64,000 nucleotides of DNA from Tachypleus tridentatus (lineage: Eukaryota; Arthropoda; Merostomata; Xiphosura; Limulidae). The stretch is taken from NCBI RefSeq assembly GCF_004210375.1, contig NC_134833.1:144390127-144454126 (forward strand). The letters are read 5' to 3'. Of the stretch, positions 45,617 to 56,831 are shown one piece after another (the stretch's first letter is position 1; each line of letters begins with the position of its first letter). A program made the translations under genes and the position numbers. The notes under the pieces were generated by a model that did not search any database, was not told where the DNA came from, and saw nothing but the letters and a program-made list of their open reading frames with translations.

Positions 45617-46130
45617 AAATAGCTCGTCAACACCGCAGCTAAATGTGTCTTCTGCTCTGTCGCTATCAATGCTGTTCTTGTTCCATATATGAACTATGGT
45701 CCTGTGTTCAAGCCTCGGCTCCGTGTCAGTTGGAAATGGAAAACGTGAAAACAATCTTTTCCAGATAGAAACCTCTATTGGACTTTGACCGTCTTGTTTC
45801 CGTAACGATCAGAAAGAGAAAGTTGTCTTAACTAGACAACGCATTTGTCACAGTTTTTAATTCATAGTTCTTTTATCTGGGACTGATGCACCAATGTGTA
45901 TTCTATGTAAACACTCAGGTCACAATAAGCCACATTTTACTGTCGTGTCGTTGTTATGACTCTCTATAACGGCACCATTTTAGACATGTTTTATCCTGAG
46001 GTTTATCCATGACGCTGGATAGTTTCATTAGTGATGGTGACACTGTTCACATTACTAATGTTTTGAGCTGTTTAAGGGCTATTAACCTTTTTTATCGCTA
46101 TTTATGTTTTTAATTAAAACATTAAACTTT

Positions 46131-46379
46131 GTTTGGTTTTAACATGATTCGTTTTAAATAAATTTTACTTTCAATTTTTTAACAAGTTGTTTGGCGCTGA
46201 TAACCTTGTTGCTTTGTGCCAAACAGCTAACTAATATAAAATAAGTCTATCTGTTATGTCACTAATTTTCGACTGCTGAACAAAGAGAAACAAAAAGAAT
46301 CACCCTAACATACACGTTAAGAGATTAATTTCCTTCTTACAACACACTCAAAGTTAATTATTTATACGATCGTTATATC
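46131..46379. other. Right-arm-only block, start
   Basis: AT-rich, no feature; it has no counterpart in the left arm. Confidence 0.45.
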
Positions 46380-47050
46380 TCTCGATTATTGATATTTTGT
46401 GGTTTCTACAGCCTAAAGATGACGGAAGTCTAAAATGAACATAACGAAAAGGACGTACGAAACTAGTTTCTCTGTTATTAGGCTTTTGAAAGTTTGTTTC
46501 CTTTACGGTGGTTTTTCATTTACGTTTTTTGTTTTGTTTGTGTTTGGAATTTCGCACAAAGCTACTCGAGGCCTATCTGTGCTAGCCGTCCCTAATTTAG
46601 CAGTGTAAGACCAGAGGGAAGGCAGCTAGTCATCACCACTCACCACCAACTCTTGGGCTAATCTTTTACCAAGGAATAGTGGGATTGACAGTTACATTAT
46701 AACGCCCCCACGGCTGGGAGGGCGAGCATTTTAGCGCGACGCGTGCGCGAACCCGCTGCCCTCGGATTACGAGTCGCACGCCTTACGCTCTCGGCCATGC
46801 CAGGAATTTTCATTTACGAAAGATAGACTGTAGTGAATTTTTTTTCCCTAAACTTACTTCAATCGACTGAATCAACATTATTCTATTTTAAGAAGAGTCA
46901 AATATATAAATAAAAGTAAAATGCGTAAACATCGAAACTAACCTGATTCACAGCTGAATGTCACCCTGTATAGTAACGGTAAACATATGTTGTATGTGTG
47001 TACAAACCGTGCTCCGCCTAACTTGTGTTGTACAACTGAAAGTTATTAAT
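46380..47050 (+). repeat. Dispersed repeat R fragment split by a SINE
   Basis: ACGAAAGATAGACTGTAGTG and GCTGAATGTCACCCTGTATA match 56345-56520 in direct orientation. It is part of the block absent from the left arm. The frame 46958-47296 that starts inside it has no family. Confidence 0.7.
46525..46806 (-). mobile_element. First-family SINE with 12-bp target duplication
   Basis: Flanked by TTTTCATTTACG at 46513-46524 and 46807-46818. Full body; the tRNA-like head in reverse reads CCTGGCATGGCCGAGAGCGT. It lies inside an R fragment. Confidence 0.93.
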
Positions 47051-47472
47051 GTATGCTCAGTACATAAACTGAGTCAAACTGAAAATCTAATTGAGGAAAC
47101 ATGTCCTTGTAATTCGCCACTAGAACACAATATAGTAGAAAATACACAGAAAATAATTATTCCTGTTGTATTTTACCTTTATGACAAAGTCGGTAAGGGT
47201 ATATTTTACGTCAATAATTATAAGCTGCACAATACAGTAAAAGAAATCAGAATCACACTACAGCATCCGCTAATGGATTTACTTTCACTCTTATAACTCA
47301 CTCACGCTAAATGTTTCGGGTCATAATTTATTATATTACACAGTTTCAATCACAATTTACTTATTCCAAAATTTCGGGCTCTATTGCAAGACGAATCCGC
47401 TTCAAAAAGTGCTTGAACATTAATGAATTTTTCCAAAGTTAATAATTTGTACGTTCATTATAAGATATAATT
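47051..47472. other. Right-arm-only block, no gene
   Basis: AT-rich; no recognisable product. Confidence 0.4.
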
Positions 47473-47582
47473 CTCGGCCCGCCGCTGGTACAGCGGTATG
47501 TCTCCGGATTTACAACGCTAAATCGGTGGGCTCAGCAGATAGCCCGATGAGACTTTGCTATAAGAAAACATACAACACACAG
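47473..47582 (+). mobile_element. tRNA-derived SINE, second family
   Basis: GGCCCGCCGCTGGTACAGCG head (A box), GTATGTCTCCGGATTTACAA, AACGCTAAATC, then directly GGTGGGCTCAGCAGATAGCC and a GCTATAAGAAAACATACAAC tail. The B box found in other copies is deleted here. Confidence 0.8.
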
Positions 47583-47718
47583 ATAATTCTTGTTATGTTT
47601 TGGTTTCTACAGGCTAAAGCTAACGGATGCCTAAAATGTTTAAATCTTCTTTTTGTAAACACATTTAAATTGACAAAGTTTACTGTGTGATCAACAGGGA
47701 ACTTTAAAGAAAATATAG

Positions 47719-47865
47719 AAACTGTAGGCACACCATTATATAACGTTAGGTCTGGTATTTATTACAAACTGTAGGCATTAATATATTAGATAACGTTAGG
47801 TCTGGTATTTATTACAAACTGTAGGCATTGATGTATTAGATACCGTTAGGTCTGGTATTTATTAC
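47719..47865 (+). repeat. 50-bp tandem triplication
   Basis: Units at 47719, 47766 and 47816 begin AAACTGTAGGCA and end TTAGGTCTGGTATTTATTAC. The first is slightly shorter. Units 2 and 3 differ at only a few positions. Confidence 0.95.
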
Positions 47866-47889
47866 AAGCTTTTTAGATTATTTTATATG

Positions 47890-48138
47890 TTTGTTTGTTT
47901 GTTTTGGAATTTCGCACAAAGCTACTCGAGGGCTATCTGTTCTAGCCGTCCTTAATTTAGCAGTGTAAGACTAGAGGGAAGGCAGCTAGTCATAACCACC
48001 CACCGCCAACTCTTGGGCTACTCTTTTACCAACGAATAGTGGGATTGACCGTCACATTATACACCCCCACGGCTGAGAGGGCGAGCATATTTAGCGCGAC
48101 GCGGGCGCGAACCCTTACGCGCTTGGCCATGCCAGGCC
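47890..48138 (-). mobile_element. First-family SINE with 12-bp target duplication
   Basis: Flanked by TTATTTTATATG at 47878-47889 and 48139-48150. The body is well preserved. The head is internally shortened, losing the B box region (GCGGGCGCGAACCC then TTACGCGCTTGG on the plus strand). Confidence 0.93.
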
Positions 48139-48154
48139 TTATTTTATATGACCA

Positions 48155-48245
48155 AGAAAGCTAAATCTGACAAAGAAGAAGGTCGAAACGTTGTTCGCTC
48201 CTCTACATAAACAATTTTCTCAACCCATACCAACCGTTTTTACTT
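48155..48245 (+). repeat. Degenerate relative of the 1118-1236 foldback
   Basis: Keeps AAGGTCGAAACGTTGTTCGC, TTTTCTCAACCCATACCAAC and CGTTTTTACTTATATA in the same order as 1165-1236. The left inverted arm is not recognisable. Confidence 0.7.
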
Positions 48246-48340
48246 ATATAATAGATTATTTTATCTTATCATTAAAATACTCAAAACATCACTATTATTT
48301 ATTTGATATAACTGTGTAATAATTAATAATTTATGGTATG

Positions 48341-48589
48341 TTTGTTTGTGAATTCCACGCAAAGCTACTCGAAGGCTTTCTGCACCAGCTGTCCCTAATT
48401 TAGTAGTGTAAGACTAGAGAAAAGGAAGCTAGTCATTACCACCCACCACCAACGAATAGTGGAATTGACTGTAACTTTTTAACGCTCTCACGGTTGAAAG
48501 GGCGAGCATGTTTGGTGCGACGGGGATTCGAACCCGCGACTCTCAAATTACGAGTCGAAAACCTTAACCCACCCGGTCATGCCGGGTCC
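48341..48589 (-). mobile_element. First-family SINE
   Basis: The B box in reverse is GGGTTCGAATCCCCGTCGCA and the head reads CCCGGCATGACCGGGTGG. It has an internal deletion in the body between CCACCACC and AACGAATAGT on the plus strand. Confidence 0.88.
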
Positions 48590-49358
48590 CTTTATAATAT
48601 GTACAATACAATGCAAGAACAAGAGGTTGAACTTCAAGCGGTAAAAAAAAGTTTTAATCGATAAGGAAGTTAAAAATCTTCTCAAGGTCGAATATTGGAA
48701 TAAATGTTTGTAAGAATAAAGTATTTGTGTGTAGAGAGAAGATATGTCTGCATCTGTGTCATATCTCTGCATAAAACCAATTTTACAATAAATATACTGA
48801 AGAAAATCACCTGTGATTAACTGAACATAGAAATTCAATGTTAATTATTTTTATCATTTTAAGTTTAAAATCTGTTAGTATAGACGCAGGATTTGAAGCG
48901 GGAACTAATTCCTTTGTCTCTCTAAGAAGTCTAATATATACACATGTATTCATTTTCATACGAGCGCAATGCATAATTTATAGGAAGAGCAATGTTTATT
49001 TGCAGGCCATAGAACGTATATTATTGTTCTAAAATATGTGGAACGTACTTTCATGTCCCATTAGTATATTAATTATTGCAATTTGACAATGAGTGTAGGT
49101 TCATTTTGTACACAAAATCAATACTCGACCATTTGTATCACCAGCGCCAAACATTTAAAACTGTTTCCTATTTCCACGTTTATTGTAGTCTTCTAAAAAC
49201 AATACTTTGTCAATAATTTAGAACAACGAACACTAGACCAGAATAGTTCTTTATTTCTGTTTACAGTTGGTAATTTATCTACTGCTTCCGTCCAATAAAA
49301 TCATTGGACACTTTGATGAGTGATTATAATGTTTATAACTTAACGTGAAGAATTTACA
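48590..49358. other. End of right-arm-only block, no gene
   Basis: Short frames at 48548-48838 and 48838-49032 have no family. From about 49270 the left-arm match resumes. Confidence 0.45.
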
Positions 49359-49513
49359 TAAAACCATAGAGAATATCATACTACATCTTCAATGTAAATA
49401 AATTCATAGAGAATATCATACTACATCTTTAATGTAAATAAAATCATAGAGAATATCATACCACATCTTTAATGTAAATAAACCCATAGAGAATATCATA
49501 CTACATCTTCAAT
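49359..49513 (-). repeat. 40-bp minisatellite, four units
   Basis: Units CATAGAGAATATCATACTAC then ATCTTCAATGTAAATAAA are the reverse of the six-unit array at 34836-35075. Confidence 0.95.
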
Positions 49514-50549
49514 GAATTTGTCTAAAGTCTCACTGTATTTCCTTAGTCTGCTTTTATATTTTGTGTTATAAACTCCTAAAAATCTATCTGATAAGACAGT
49601 CACTAACGTTTTATGATTGTTAGAAATATGTTAGAACTTACTGGATATTGTTAAATTTAGTACTTTTAACAATTAACAATATAAATGGGTTGTATTTCAT
49701 TGTTCTGTTCATTCATTGTGGAAATTGTTTCAGATTGGGCTCGATATGTCTTTCCTGGAACCTTTTGCCACATATGCTGTTAGTATTTCTAAATTAAATA
49801 TTTTTTAAGTGGACTGTTATACTCTCTAAATTGGCGTTATGCAAGTGAGAGTCATACAAGTCAAACTCCAGGCAGATTCCCGTTGTCAACCGACTTACTA
49901 TAAACTCCAAATGGAGGTTTTATAACTGATATCTGGCCTTATTTGAAACAGAGAAAAACCTCGTGTAATTCTAGTTTTAATACCTTAACATTTTTATAAA
50001 TCAACAATGGATTAATTTGTACAACAGCAATATCATACGTGACATGCTAAAAATGAAAATCAAATCTAATATTACATTTTCATTTATTCGAACATGTAGC
50101 TAAATATCAGACCTAATTAAGCATTGAACACCATTTCATAAACGTTCTACACTTCAACACTTGCAATCGTATCTGTATTATTACTTAACGATGAATATAA
50201 AATGTCATGTCTCTCGTTTACATTGAGGTTGTTAAATGTGTGTAAAAATCAGTTCAAGAAATCTCTTTATAAATATTGATTGAGAATATGATTTGTCATG
50301 ATCTCCTCAATATTCCTAAATTTAAAGAATGAAATCAATGGTGTATAAGTAATATTACTGATAAAAATTATTATAATATTTCTTATTAATTACTATATGT
50401 ATATTAATTTTTAATCTATCAGAGATTTTTACCTATGTAGTAGAAAAGTACACTTTTTTTTTTCTTTCTAACTATTTCAAGGGATAATTTTTCACAAGAT
50501 TTAATGCAACGTCTGGTTCAGATTTCATTAATATACTTATTTTGACTTT
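49514..50549. other. Right-arm sequence, no gene
   Basis: Mirror of 33831-34835; nothing else recognised. Confidence 0.6.
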
Positions 50550-51090
50550 CCTTTATTGTTCGTTAAAAGTAATAGTCGATTGAAATAAAGTTAGAGAAAA
50601 AAGATTTTCACTACAGTTTATCTTTCGTAAATTAAAAACCACACTAAAAGTAACGAACTGTCAAAAGCTTTATATCGGAGAAACCTGTTTCGACACAGTC
50701 GTGCGTCATTTTCAGTGATGAAGAAAACAACAACAGAAACACAACCAAAAATATTGGTCATTATACCAGTTTATCTAATATCAGACTTCAGACAGTTTGT
50801 TCTGTTTACTGTGGTTCTATTTTTCGATATTTGTTACAACGATAATATGTTATTATTTGTAGTATTATCTTTTGTAATGTATCAATTCAGAATTTTATTA
50901 ACAGAATTTTGATAACGTATTGTTGTGGTAAATGTTTAGAGTATAATAAGATAGAAACGTTTCAGTTTAAAGGACAAAAATTAATTATTAGCTAAGTTTA
51001 CATATTTTATTGTTACTTTATTTCAAATTATAGATAATGATAACAACCCTGTATATGTATTGACGAATTAATTATGGATAACATTTCTCG

Positions 51091-51364
51091 GGCCCGGCAT
51101 GGCCAGGTGGTTAAGGTACTCGACTCGTAATCTGATGGTTGCAGGTTCGAATCCTCGTCGCACGAAACATGCTCTCCTTTTCATACGTGTGGACATTATA
51201 ATGTGACGGTAAATTCCACTATTCGTTGGTAAAAGAGTAGCCCAAGAGTTGGCGATGGGTGGTGACGACTAGCTTTCTTCCCTCTAGAGTTACACTGCTA
51301 AATTGAGGACGACTAGCGCAGATAGCCCTCGAGTAGCTTTGCGCTAAATCCAAACAAAACAAAA
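51091..51364 (+). mobile_element. First-family SINE, near-consensus, shared by both arms
   Basis: Head GGCCCGGCATGGCCAGGTGG, TTAAGGTACTCGACTCGTAA, B box AGGTTCGAATCC; body and tail complete. The anticodon position in CTCGTAA is CGT, which would be tRNA-Thr. Orthologous to 33000-33276. Confidence 0.93.
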
Positions 51365-51799
51365 CAGTTCTTCTTTTTCATTGTCCGTTGTTTAATTTCA
51401 AAACATATAAAATTATTACTTTTCTCTGTACTTCACTTGACAAGCTTTCACATTAAATAACAATCATAACATTTTGTAACTAATTTAGATATCACAAGAC
51501 TTTTATATGATCAAGTTCGTTAATATTGGGACTTCAAAAACAGAATAGAGAGCTTTGGTTCCTGTGTCTCCTAATGATAATAACCTATTAAACCTGGTAG
51601 ATCACGTGGTATAGAAGAAATTAATGTACTTGTAAAAACATTTCAAAATATTTTACGAAATTATCTTTTTATCTAGAATGACATTTTTCAAGGTAATTAA
51701 ATCATCTTTTAAAATATGTGAAATATTAAGCAGCAAAACTTAATTTAAAGGATAAATCCTGTGAAAACTGAGTGACAAATACAGTTGATCAAGCTACTT

Positions 51800-51842
51800 G
51801 CGCAGATAGCCCTCGAGTAGCTTTGCGCGAAATTCAAAACAA
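51800..51842 (+). mobile_element. 43-bp 3'-end-only SINE insertion
   Basis: GCGCAGATAGCCCTCGAGTA to the CAAAACAA tail is just the last 43 bp of the first-family SINE, flanked by a perfect 12-bp duplication ATCAAGCTACTT (51788-51799, 51843-51854). The left arm has the uninterrupted site near 32570-32585. Confidence 0.95.
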
Positions 51843-52330
51843 ATCAAGCTACTTATGTTATTAAACAGTCCATCTTTCTTATAGCTAGTTGATTTTTCCA
51901 ATATTCAATAGAATACTGTTTAAAATAATTTCTAACGAGTTTCTTATCAACTTTATTATTATGCAGATGATTTTACAATTTTAACTTGGTGTATTGGTTT
52001 AGAACTACGTTAAATATCCTAAACTGGACGAACATATGTAGATATTTTAAGAATTATGTCTGATAACATTATTAATGGATAAATGCATTTTAACATTTAT
52101 GAACTTGTAGTTTAAGTTACGTTCATCTTATCAAACTATTATAACAATCATTAATTTGTACGTAACCTTTTTAGTTCTATTTGTAGATTTAACTTTATTT
52201 TGGTCGGAAATTATTAATTAAAATATAAAACCTTGGTTTAAAACATATGTACAGGTGTACCAAGTCATATGCTTATACTATAATAATAAACTTATAAAAC
52301 AAACCAATCACAAATATGAGATGGAAAATA

Positions 52331-52624
52331 ATAATGTTTATGTTACGTGTAGAGTCTTCGATGTGTATATTTTGTATTTGAGAAAAACATATATACATAT
52401 AGTTTACCTACTGGTTGGTAAATGTATATTAATATTATATCTGATACTTAAACTGATTCTGAAAACCAATTTAAAAAACACCACAGTGAAGAGTCGTCTA
52501 TTTCTAATAAAAGAGTAAAGGAATTCGAAACACAAACGATAAAATTGTGTCTTCTATTTCATTATAGCGCCATCTATTGTTAGTTGGTCATGTTGATAGT
52601 GTATGAAGATACAGGTCGGATGAA
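52331..52624. other. Right-arm sequence, no gene
   Basis: Mirror of about 31341-31600. The frame 52255-52518 is AT-rich with no family. Confidence 0.45.
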
Positions 52625-52870
52625 AAGTGAATTGGAGAATATATATGATGAACAGTGAGGTGTATCCAAACCCTTTCTAACCCTGTCTGGGAAATGTTAA
52701 TTATCGATTTAATATAAAGTTTAAATAGTTGCCGTTAAAAGGAACTTTACTTTCATATAAAATAAAAAAATATAACATTTAGGGACAATAAGGGATCTAT
52801 TGGTAGAACTCGACTGTCTCATCTTCTTATCCAACGTATTATAAATTTTAAAAATTACGTCTCAAATCAA
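52625..52870 (+). repeat. Arm segment with three copies in the window
   Basis: Direct match to 19545-19790 and reverse match to 31090-31340 (blocks GGGAAATGTTAA and ATTTAGGGACAA). Confidence 0.65.
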
Positions 52871-52879
52871 GTGTTTCTC

Positions 52880-53400
52880 TTAATAACATAACACAGTAGT
52901 GAAGAGGAGGACGGGTAACAAAACCTTCAACATTTTATTTATAAGTTTTAACGTTTTGGAATAATTTGTTCCATTATCAGGAATATCTGAAAATTGTGTT
53001 AGAAAGGCGATCATTACTACAATTATAAGGTAACATAATAATTACTTCATTTAGCTATTAAAAAAACTGTTAGTGGATCTATAATATATATATATATATA
53101 ACTCAGCAGCTGACTTGCATTTCATAATTTTTGAGAAACTTTGGTCTAAAGAGCTGGTTGGGCGGTTTTTTACTAATGACGAGACTTAATTTAATATAGA
53201 GTTCAAGCTCTGAAGATACTGTGCCTATGCTAGAGAAATAGTTAAATAAAACATTATGACCTGTAATTTCAGAAAGTGTATGACTGAATGAATGGCCTGG
53301 TTTAAGTAGTGGAATATTAGTTCTGTTAGATACTCCTAAGTGCTCACAAAGTCTAGTATTTAAATGGAGATTTGTTTTGTCAATGTACGTAACACTACAT
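52880..53400 (-). pseudogene. Penelope-like element 3' end with GIY-YIG remnant, right arm
   Basis: Minus-strand frame from about 53400 reads CSVTYIDKTNLHLNTRLCEH, then HSFSHTLSEITGHN and SELELYIK. The Gly of YIG is Asp here, unlike the left copy, so this catalytic loop is damaged. The terminal stem motif (reverse of 52969-53001) and a TA run (53083-53101) are shared with the left arm. Confidence 0.75.
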
Positions 53401-53690
53401 GTATATTTATTTATAAATGAGCTGTCTAACGAAGATTACAAGCAATTTTCTAAACAACAAATTTCAACCATAAGCCAACGCACACACTATCATCACCAAA
53501 TTTCTCCTTTTTACCTCCCATCCTTTTACGAGCTCTCAAACTCTACTAATAAAAGAACAAATATACACCCTTACCCTCATCTACATATACAGACACATTT
53601 TCAAAATGTGACAGAAAGGGGAAGGTAAGATTTTCTCATAGAGAAATTATGTTGTCTATCCGATAATATTCTAAATATTGTTAAATGACT

Positions 53691-54300
53691 TTAAAAAGTT
53701 TTTCTTTTATAAGATATTCCAAAGACTTTCACACAACTAACAACTAATATAATAAGCCTATAATTATTTACACAACTTCTATTTTCTCCCTCAAAGATAG
53801 AAGCGACATTACCTAATTTCCAATCTGGTGTTGCTTCTCCACTTTTCAACGGCTCACCAAAAACGGAGGTAAATGGCTCACATATCCAATCCTTGCTGTT
53901 ATTTAAAACACCCAGAGAAATATTATCTGGCCGAGTAGCCTTATCATTCTTTAAAGTTCCCAAATTTATTTAACAGCTTCAGAATATATGCAGTTCATAC
54001 TTGTTTTAATCCGTCAATTCTTAAAGATGAGTAAAACTCATTAAGCCTTGATTAAATAAAACTAATGAAGAAAAAGCATTTTATAATCATTAAATATAAG
54101 CTTTTCTTCATCAGTCCACAAAGAGTTAGTCCCGATTTAAACATTTTGTTTCGCAAAAAAATCCTTACTGTTAATATTTAAGTTTTTACCAAAATTTTTA
54201 TACATTCTTTTCGATGTTCTAATACCCTGTTTCGCCAACTCTCTTGAACCTTTAAGTTTTATAAAATATTATATTATATTTATATTTTATATAATATTAG
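53691..54300 (-). pseudogene. CR1-like LINE fragment, right arm
   Basis: Minus-strand pieces match the left-arm copy at 29636-30310: 53963-53691 reads LKNDKATRPDNISLGVLN, GEATPDWKLGNVASIFEGEN and NNYRLIILVVSCVKV. The upstream frame is broken differently from the left copy. Confidence 0.8.
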
Positions 54301-55254
54301 TGAATTTAAACTTTTTAAATTTCTCGTGCTTTTCTTTAATTTTGTTTATTATCTGTCATAATGAGGAATATACATATATTTATTATAGACAGAAATTTTT
54401 TTCACGAATGACCCTGATGTCCACTTATAAATAATTTTTCCAAATACATAAATATCAATAACATCCGGGTGTCACTTGAAAGGAATGATCCCAGTTTGTT
54501 CTGGGCAGGAATTTAGGTTACAAGCTTTAGTTTCTCTTCACCTTACTAGGTGATTTAAGTTTAATTAGCACCTAAATAAAATATTTTTTTATGATTATTA
54601 CTATACCCTAAGCACATACAAATAAAGACTTCTGTTTACCCTTTTACTTGGCAATTAATTTTCAGACTGATTCGCAATAGTACCATTAAATAAAAATATG
54701 ACTTGGACCTTTTCTAATAGTTATTGATGTCAGAATTTGTTGACTAGTATAACACATTAGATTATGATATACAATGATGCTGTTAGAAATTGTTTTGCTC
54801 AGAGTATACACTTTCATTTATCAATAATTAAAAATAAAATAAACTATAATTCACTGTGGACTATCAACTTTTTCCATATAAATATTAAACTCAGTCATTT
54901 TTAAGTCGTCAAAGAAAGTTAACAGCTGATGATGATACGTTACGTGTTTAGAGAGATTGTGCTAATTAAATACGTGTGTTTGAAACTAAGATAAATTTAA
55001 AAAAATATCTTGTTTATTGGAATTGTTTCTATGTTTTATTCTAAGTGCAATACAACGTGTTAAAACGAAAAGCCATATCGCATGTTAATAGAAGTTTGTT
55101 GTCTTTAAAACCTCTACAGTTCAGGCACAACCATTTCTATTCTAGAACTTCTGTGTTGAGGGAGAGCAACCAGATGGACTTACCTTGCCAACTTTAGCTC
55201 AACATACCTTACATTCTTTAAATCGTGTTTATATATTTTATTTATAGAAAGATA
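54301..55254. other. Right-arm sequence, very similar to left arm
   Basis: Mirrors 28760-29635. Around 55010-55150 the two arms differ at only about two of 145 positions. No gene recognised. Confidence 0.7.
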
Positions 55255-55450
55255 AGTACAGCTGCAAGTGACACACCAGGTTGGCTAACACAGGATATGA
55301 GAAATAAAATTAAAGAAAAGCGTCACAAATATTAGAATTATGAATTGACTGGTAGAACGAGACTTTTATAATATTGTTGAATACCAGGAACGTTGGTGAA
55401 ACAGGACATCAGAAAGACGTACGAGAAAACGACTGGCTGAAAGATTGTAA
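55255..55450 (+). pseudogene. LINE fragment (CR1-like linker)
   Basis: Frame reads AASDTPGWLTQDMRNKIKEK, then RHKY and a stop. Mirror of 28540-28745. Confidence 0.55.
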
Positions 55451-55654
55451 TAAAACATGTTATAAACTTTAGAATGTTATTAGAGAGCATACATATTTTC
55501 ACTGAGAGAAAATCTCGTGTTCCAAACCTTCAGACATTTTTGTTAAACGTTTCTGCTTAGGCAGATTCTGTATATTTGGTGTATCTGTTTGACAAGAAGT
55601 TTGACAAAAGCTTATAAAAATTATTTTTGTAGTTGTGGGGGACAAGTGAACTAA

Positions 55655-56600
55655 GTGAAGAGAATATTTCAGATATTTTAAAAGATAATTTATTTACTTT
55701 AAAAAATGTCATTCAGGATGTAAAGCTAACTTCATAAAAACGTTTTTAAAAGTACGATAATTTCTTCTACATCACGTGATCTACCAGGCATAATAAGTTA
55801 TTATCATAACGAGAAACAAGGACCCAAACTGTTCTATACTGATTATAATGTCCCAGTATTAACGGATTTAATATTATCAAAGTTCTGTGCTATCAAAATA
55901 AGTTACCAAATATTACAGATGCTTGTCAAATGAATTACAGTAATAATTTTATATGTTTTGAAATTAAATAACAGACAATGAAAAACAAGAAATTCTATCC
56001 GTAAGTAATTGACCAATACATATGTAGGGTTGAAAAATCATGTTCCATAACTTGAAACAAACTAAAAATAAAATATGTAAACTTAGATAATGATTAATTT
56101 TTGTCCTGAAACGTTTGTATCATCTCCTACTCTCAACCCTAGGCACGATAATACGTTATCAAAATTTTGTTAATAAAATTATGGATTGATTAACTTATAT
56201 CACAAAATATAACAATACTGTACTTATAATAATAACATATTATCGTTGTAGCAAATATTGAAAACAGAACCACAGTAAACGGAACAAACTGTCTGAAGTC
56301 TGACAAGTCTGAAGTCTGTCAGTTTGTTCCCTTTACTGTGGTTTTTGATTTACGAAAGATAAACTGTAGTGAAATATTTTTCCCTAACCTTACTCTAATC
56401 GACATAACCAACACTATTCTGTGTTAATAAAAAAGCAAAATTCATAAACATAACTCCTAAGCTGGTTCTGAGCTGAGTGTCACCCTGTATGGTAACGGTA
56501 AACGTATGTCAGTAGAAACTGTGCTCTGCCAAACTCTCGTGTTGTTGAGGTGAATATTATTATTGTACGTGCATAACTTAGAAACAGCAGTTACAAACTG
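55655..56600 (-). repeat. Dispersed repeat R, copy 6 (right arm)
   Basis: Mirror of R copy 2. It shows the empty Tc1 site (about 55670-55700) and the hairpin at about 56269-56345 (CCACAGTAAACGGAACAAAC with TTTGTTCCCTTTACTGTGG). Confidence 0.8.
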
Positions 56601-56831
56601 TGTAATACAATGTCATATGTTTGTTTGTTTGTTTTCTTGTCATGTATTAATCTAATTCACTTATAATAATAATTGAAATAGCACAAAATAGTTGTGCTGC
56701 AGGTCGAACACGTGCCAGCGAGAAAGATAACTGTGTGGTGTATACCTTAGTGACTTAAAACTGACTAGAGAATTGATAAATATTCATTATTTTGATTTTT
56801 CACAACATCAAGCATTGTTGATTATTATATT

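Larger units (their letters stand above)
42960..46130 (+). mobile_element. I-like LINE copy, right arm, reverse transcriptase deleted
   Basis: Order on the plus strand: 5' untranslated part (42960-43680, its first 300 bp shared with the left copy), gag-like remnant (43683-44132), endonuclease remnant (about 44290-44890), an AT microsatellite at the deletion joint (44899-44930), RNase H (44993-45616) and 3' part to about 46130. The whole reverse transcriptase is gone, while the left copy keeps its C-terminal piece. Confidence 0.85.
50550..52330 (+). repeat. Dispersed repeat R, copy 5, most complete
   Basis: Runs from the foldback (AAAAACCACACTAAAAGTAA at about 50634, paired with TTTGTTCTGTTTACTGTGGT at about 50796) through the NADH-like AT-rich body to TTTGGTCGGAAATTATTAAT. 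The SINE at 51091-51364 and the fragment at 51800-51842 are inserted in it. No long frame is convincing, so it looks non-coding. Confidence 0.8.

Noticed and set aside
46958-47296. 112-codon cysteine-containing frame that could be a small secreted protein
   Set aside because: It begins inside an R fragment, has no signal peptide pattern I trust, and no family resemblance.
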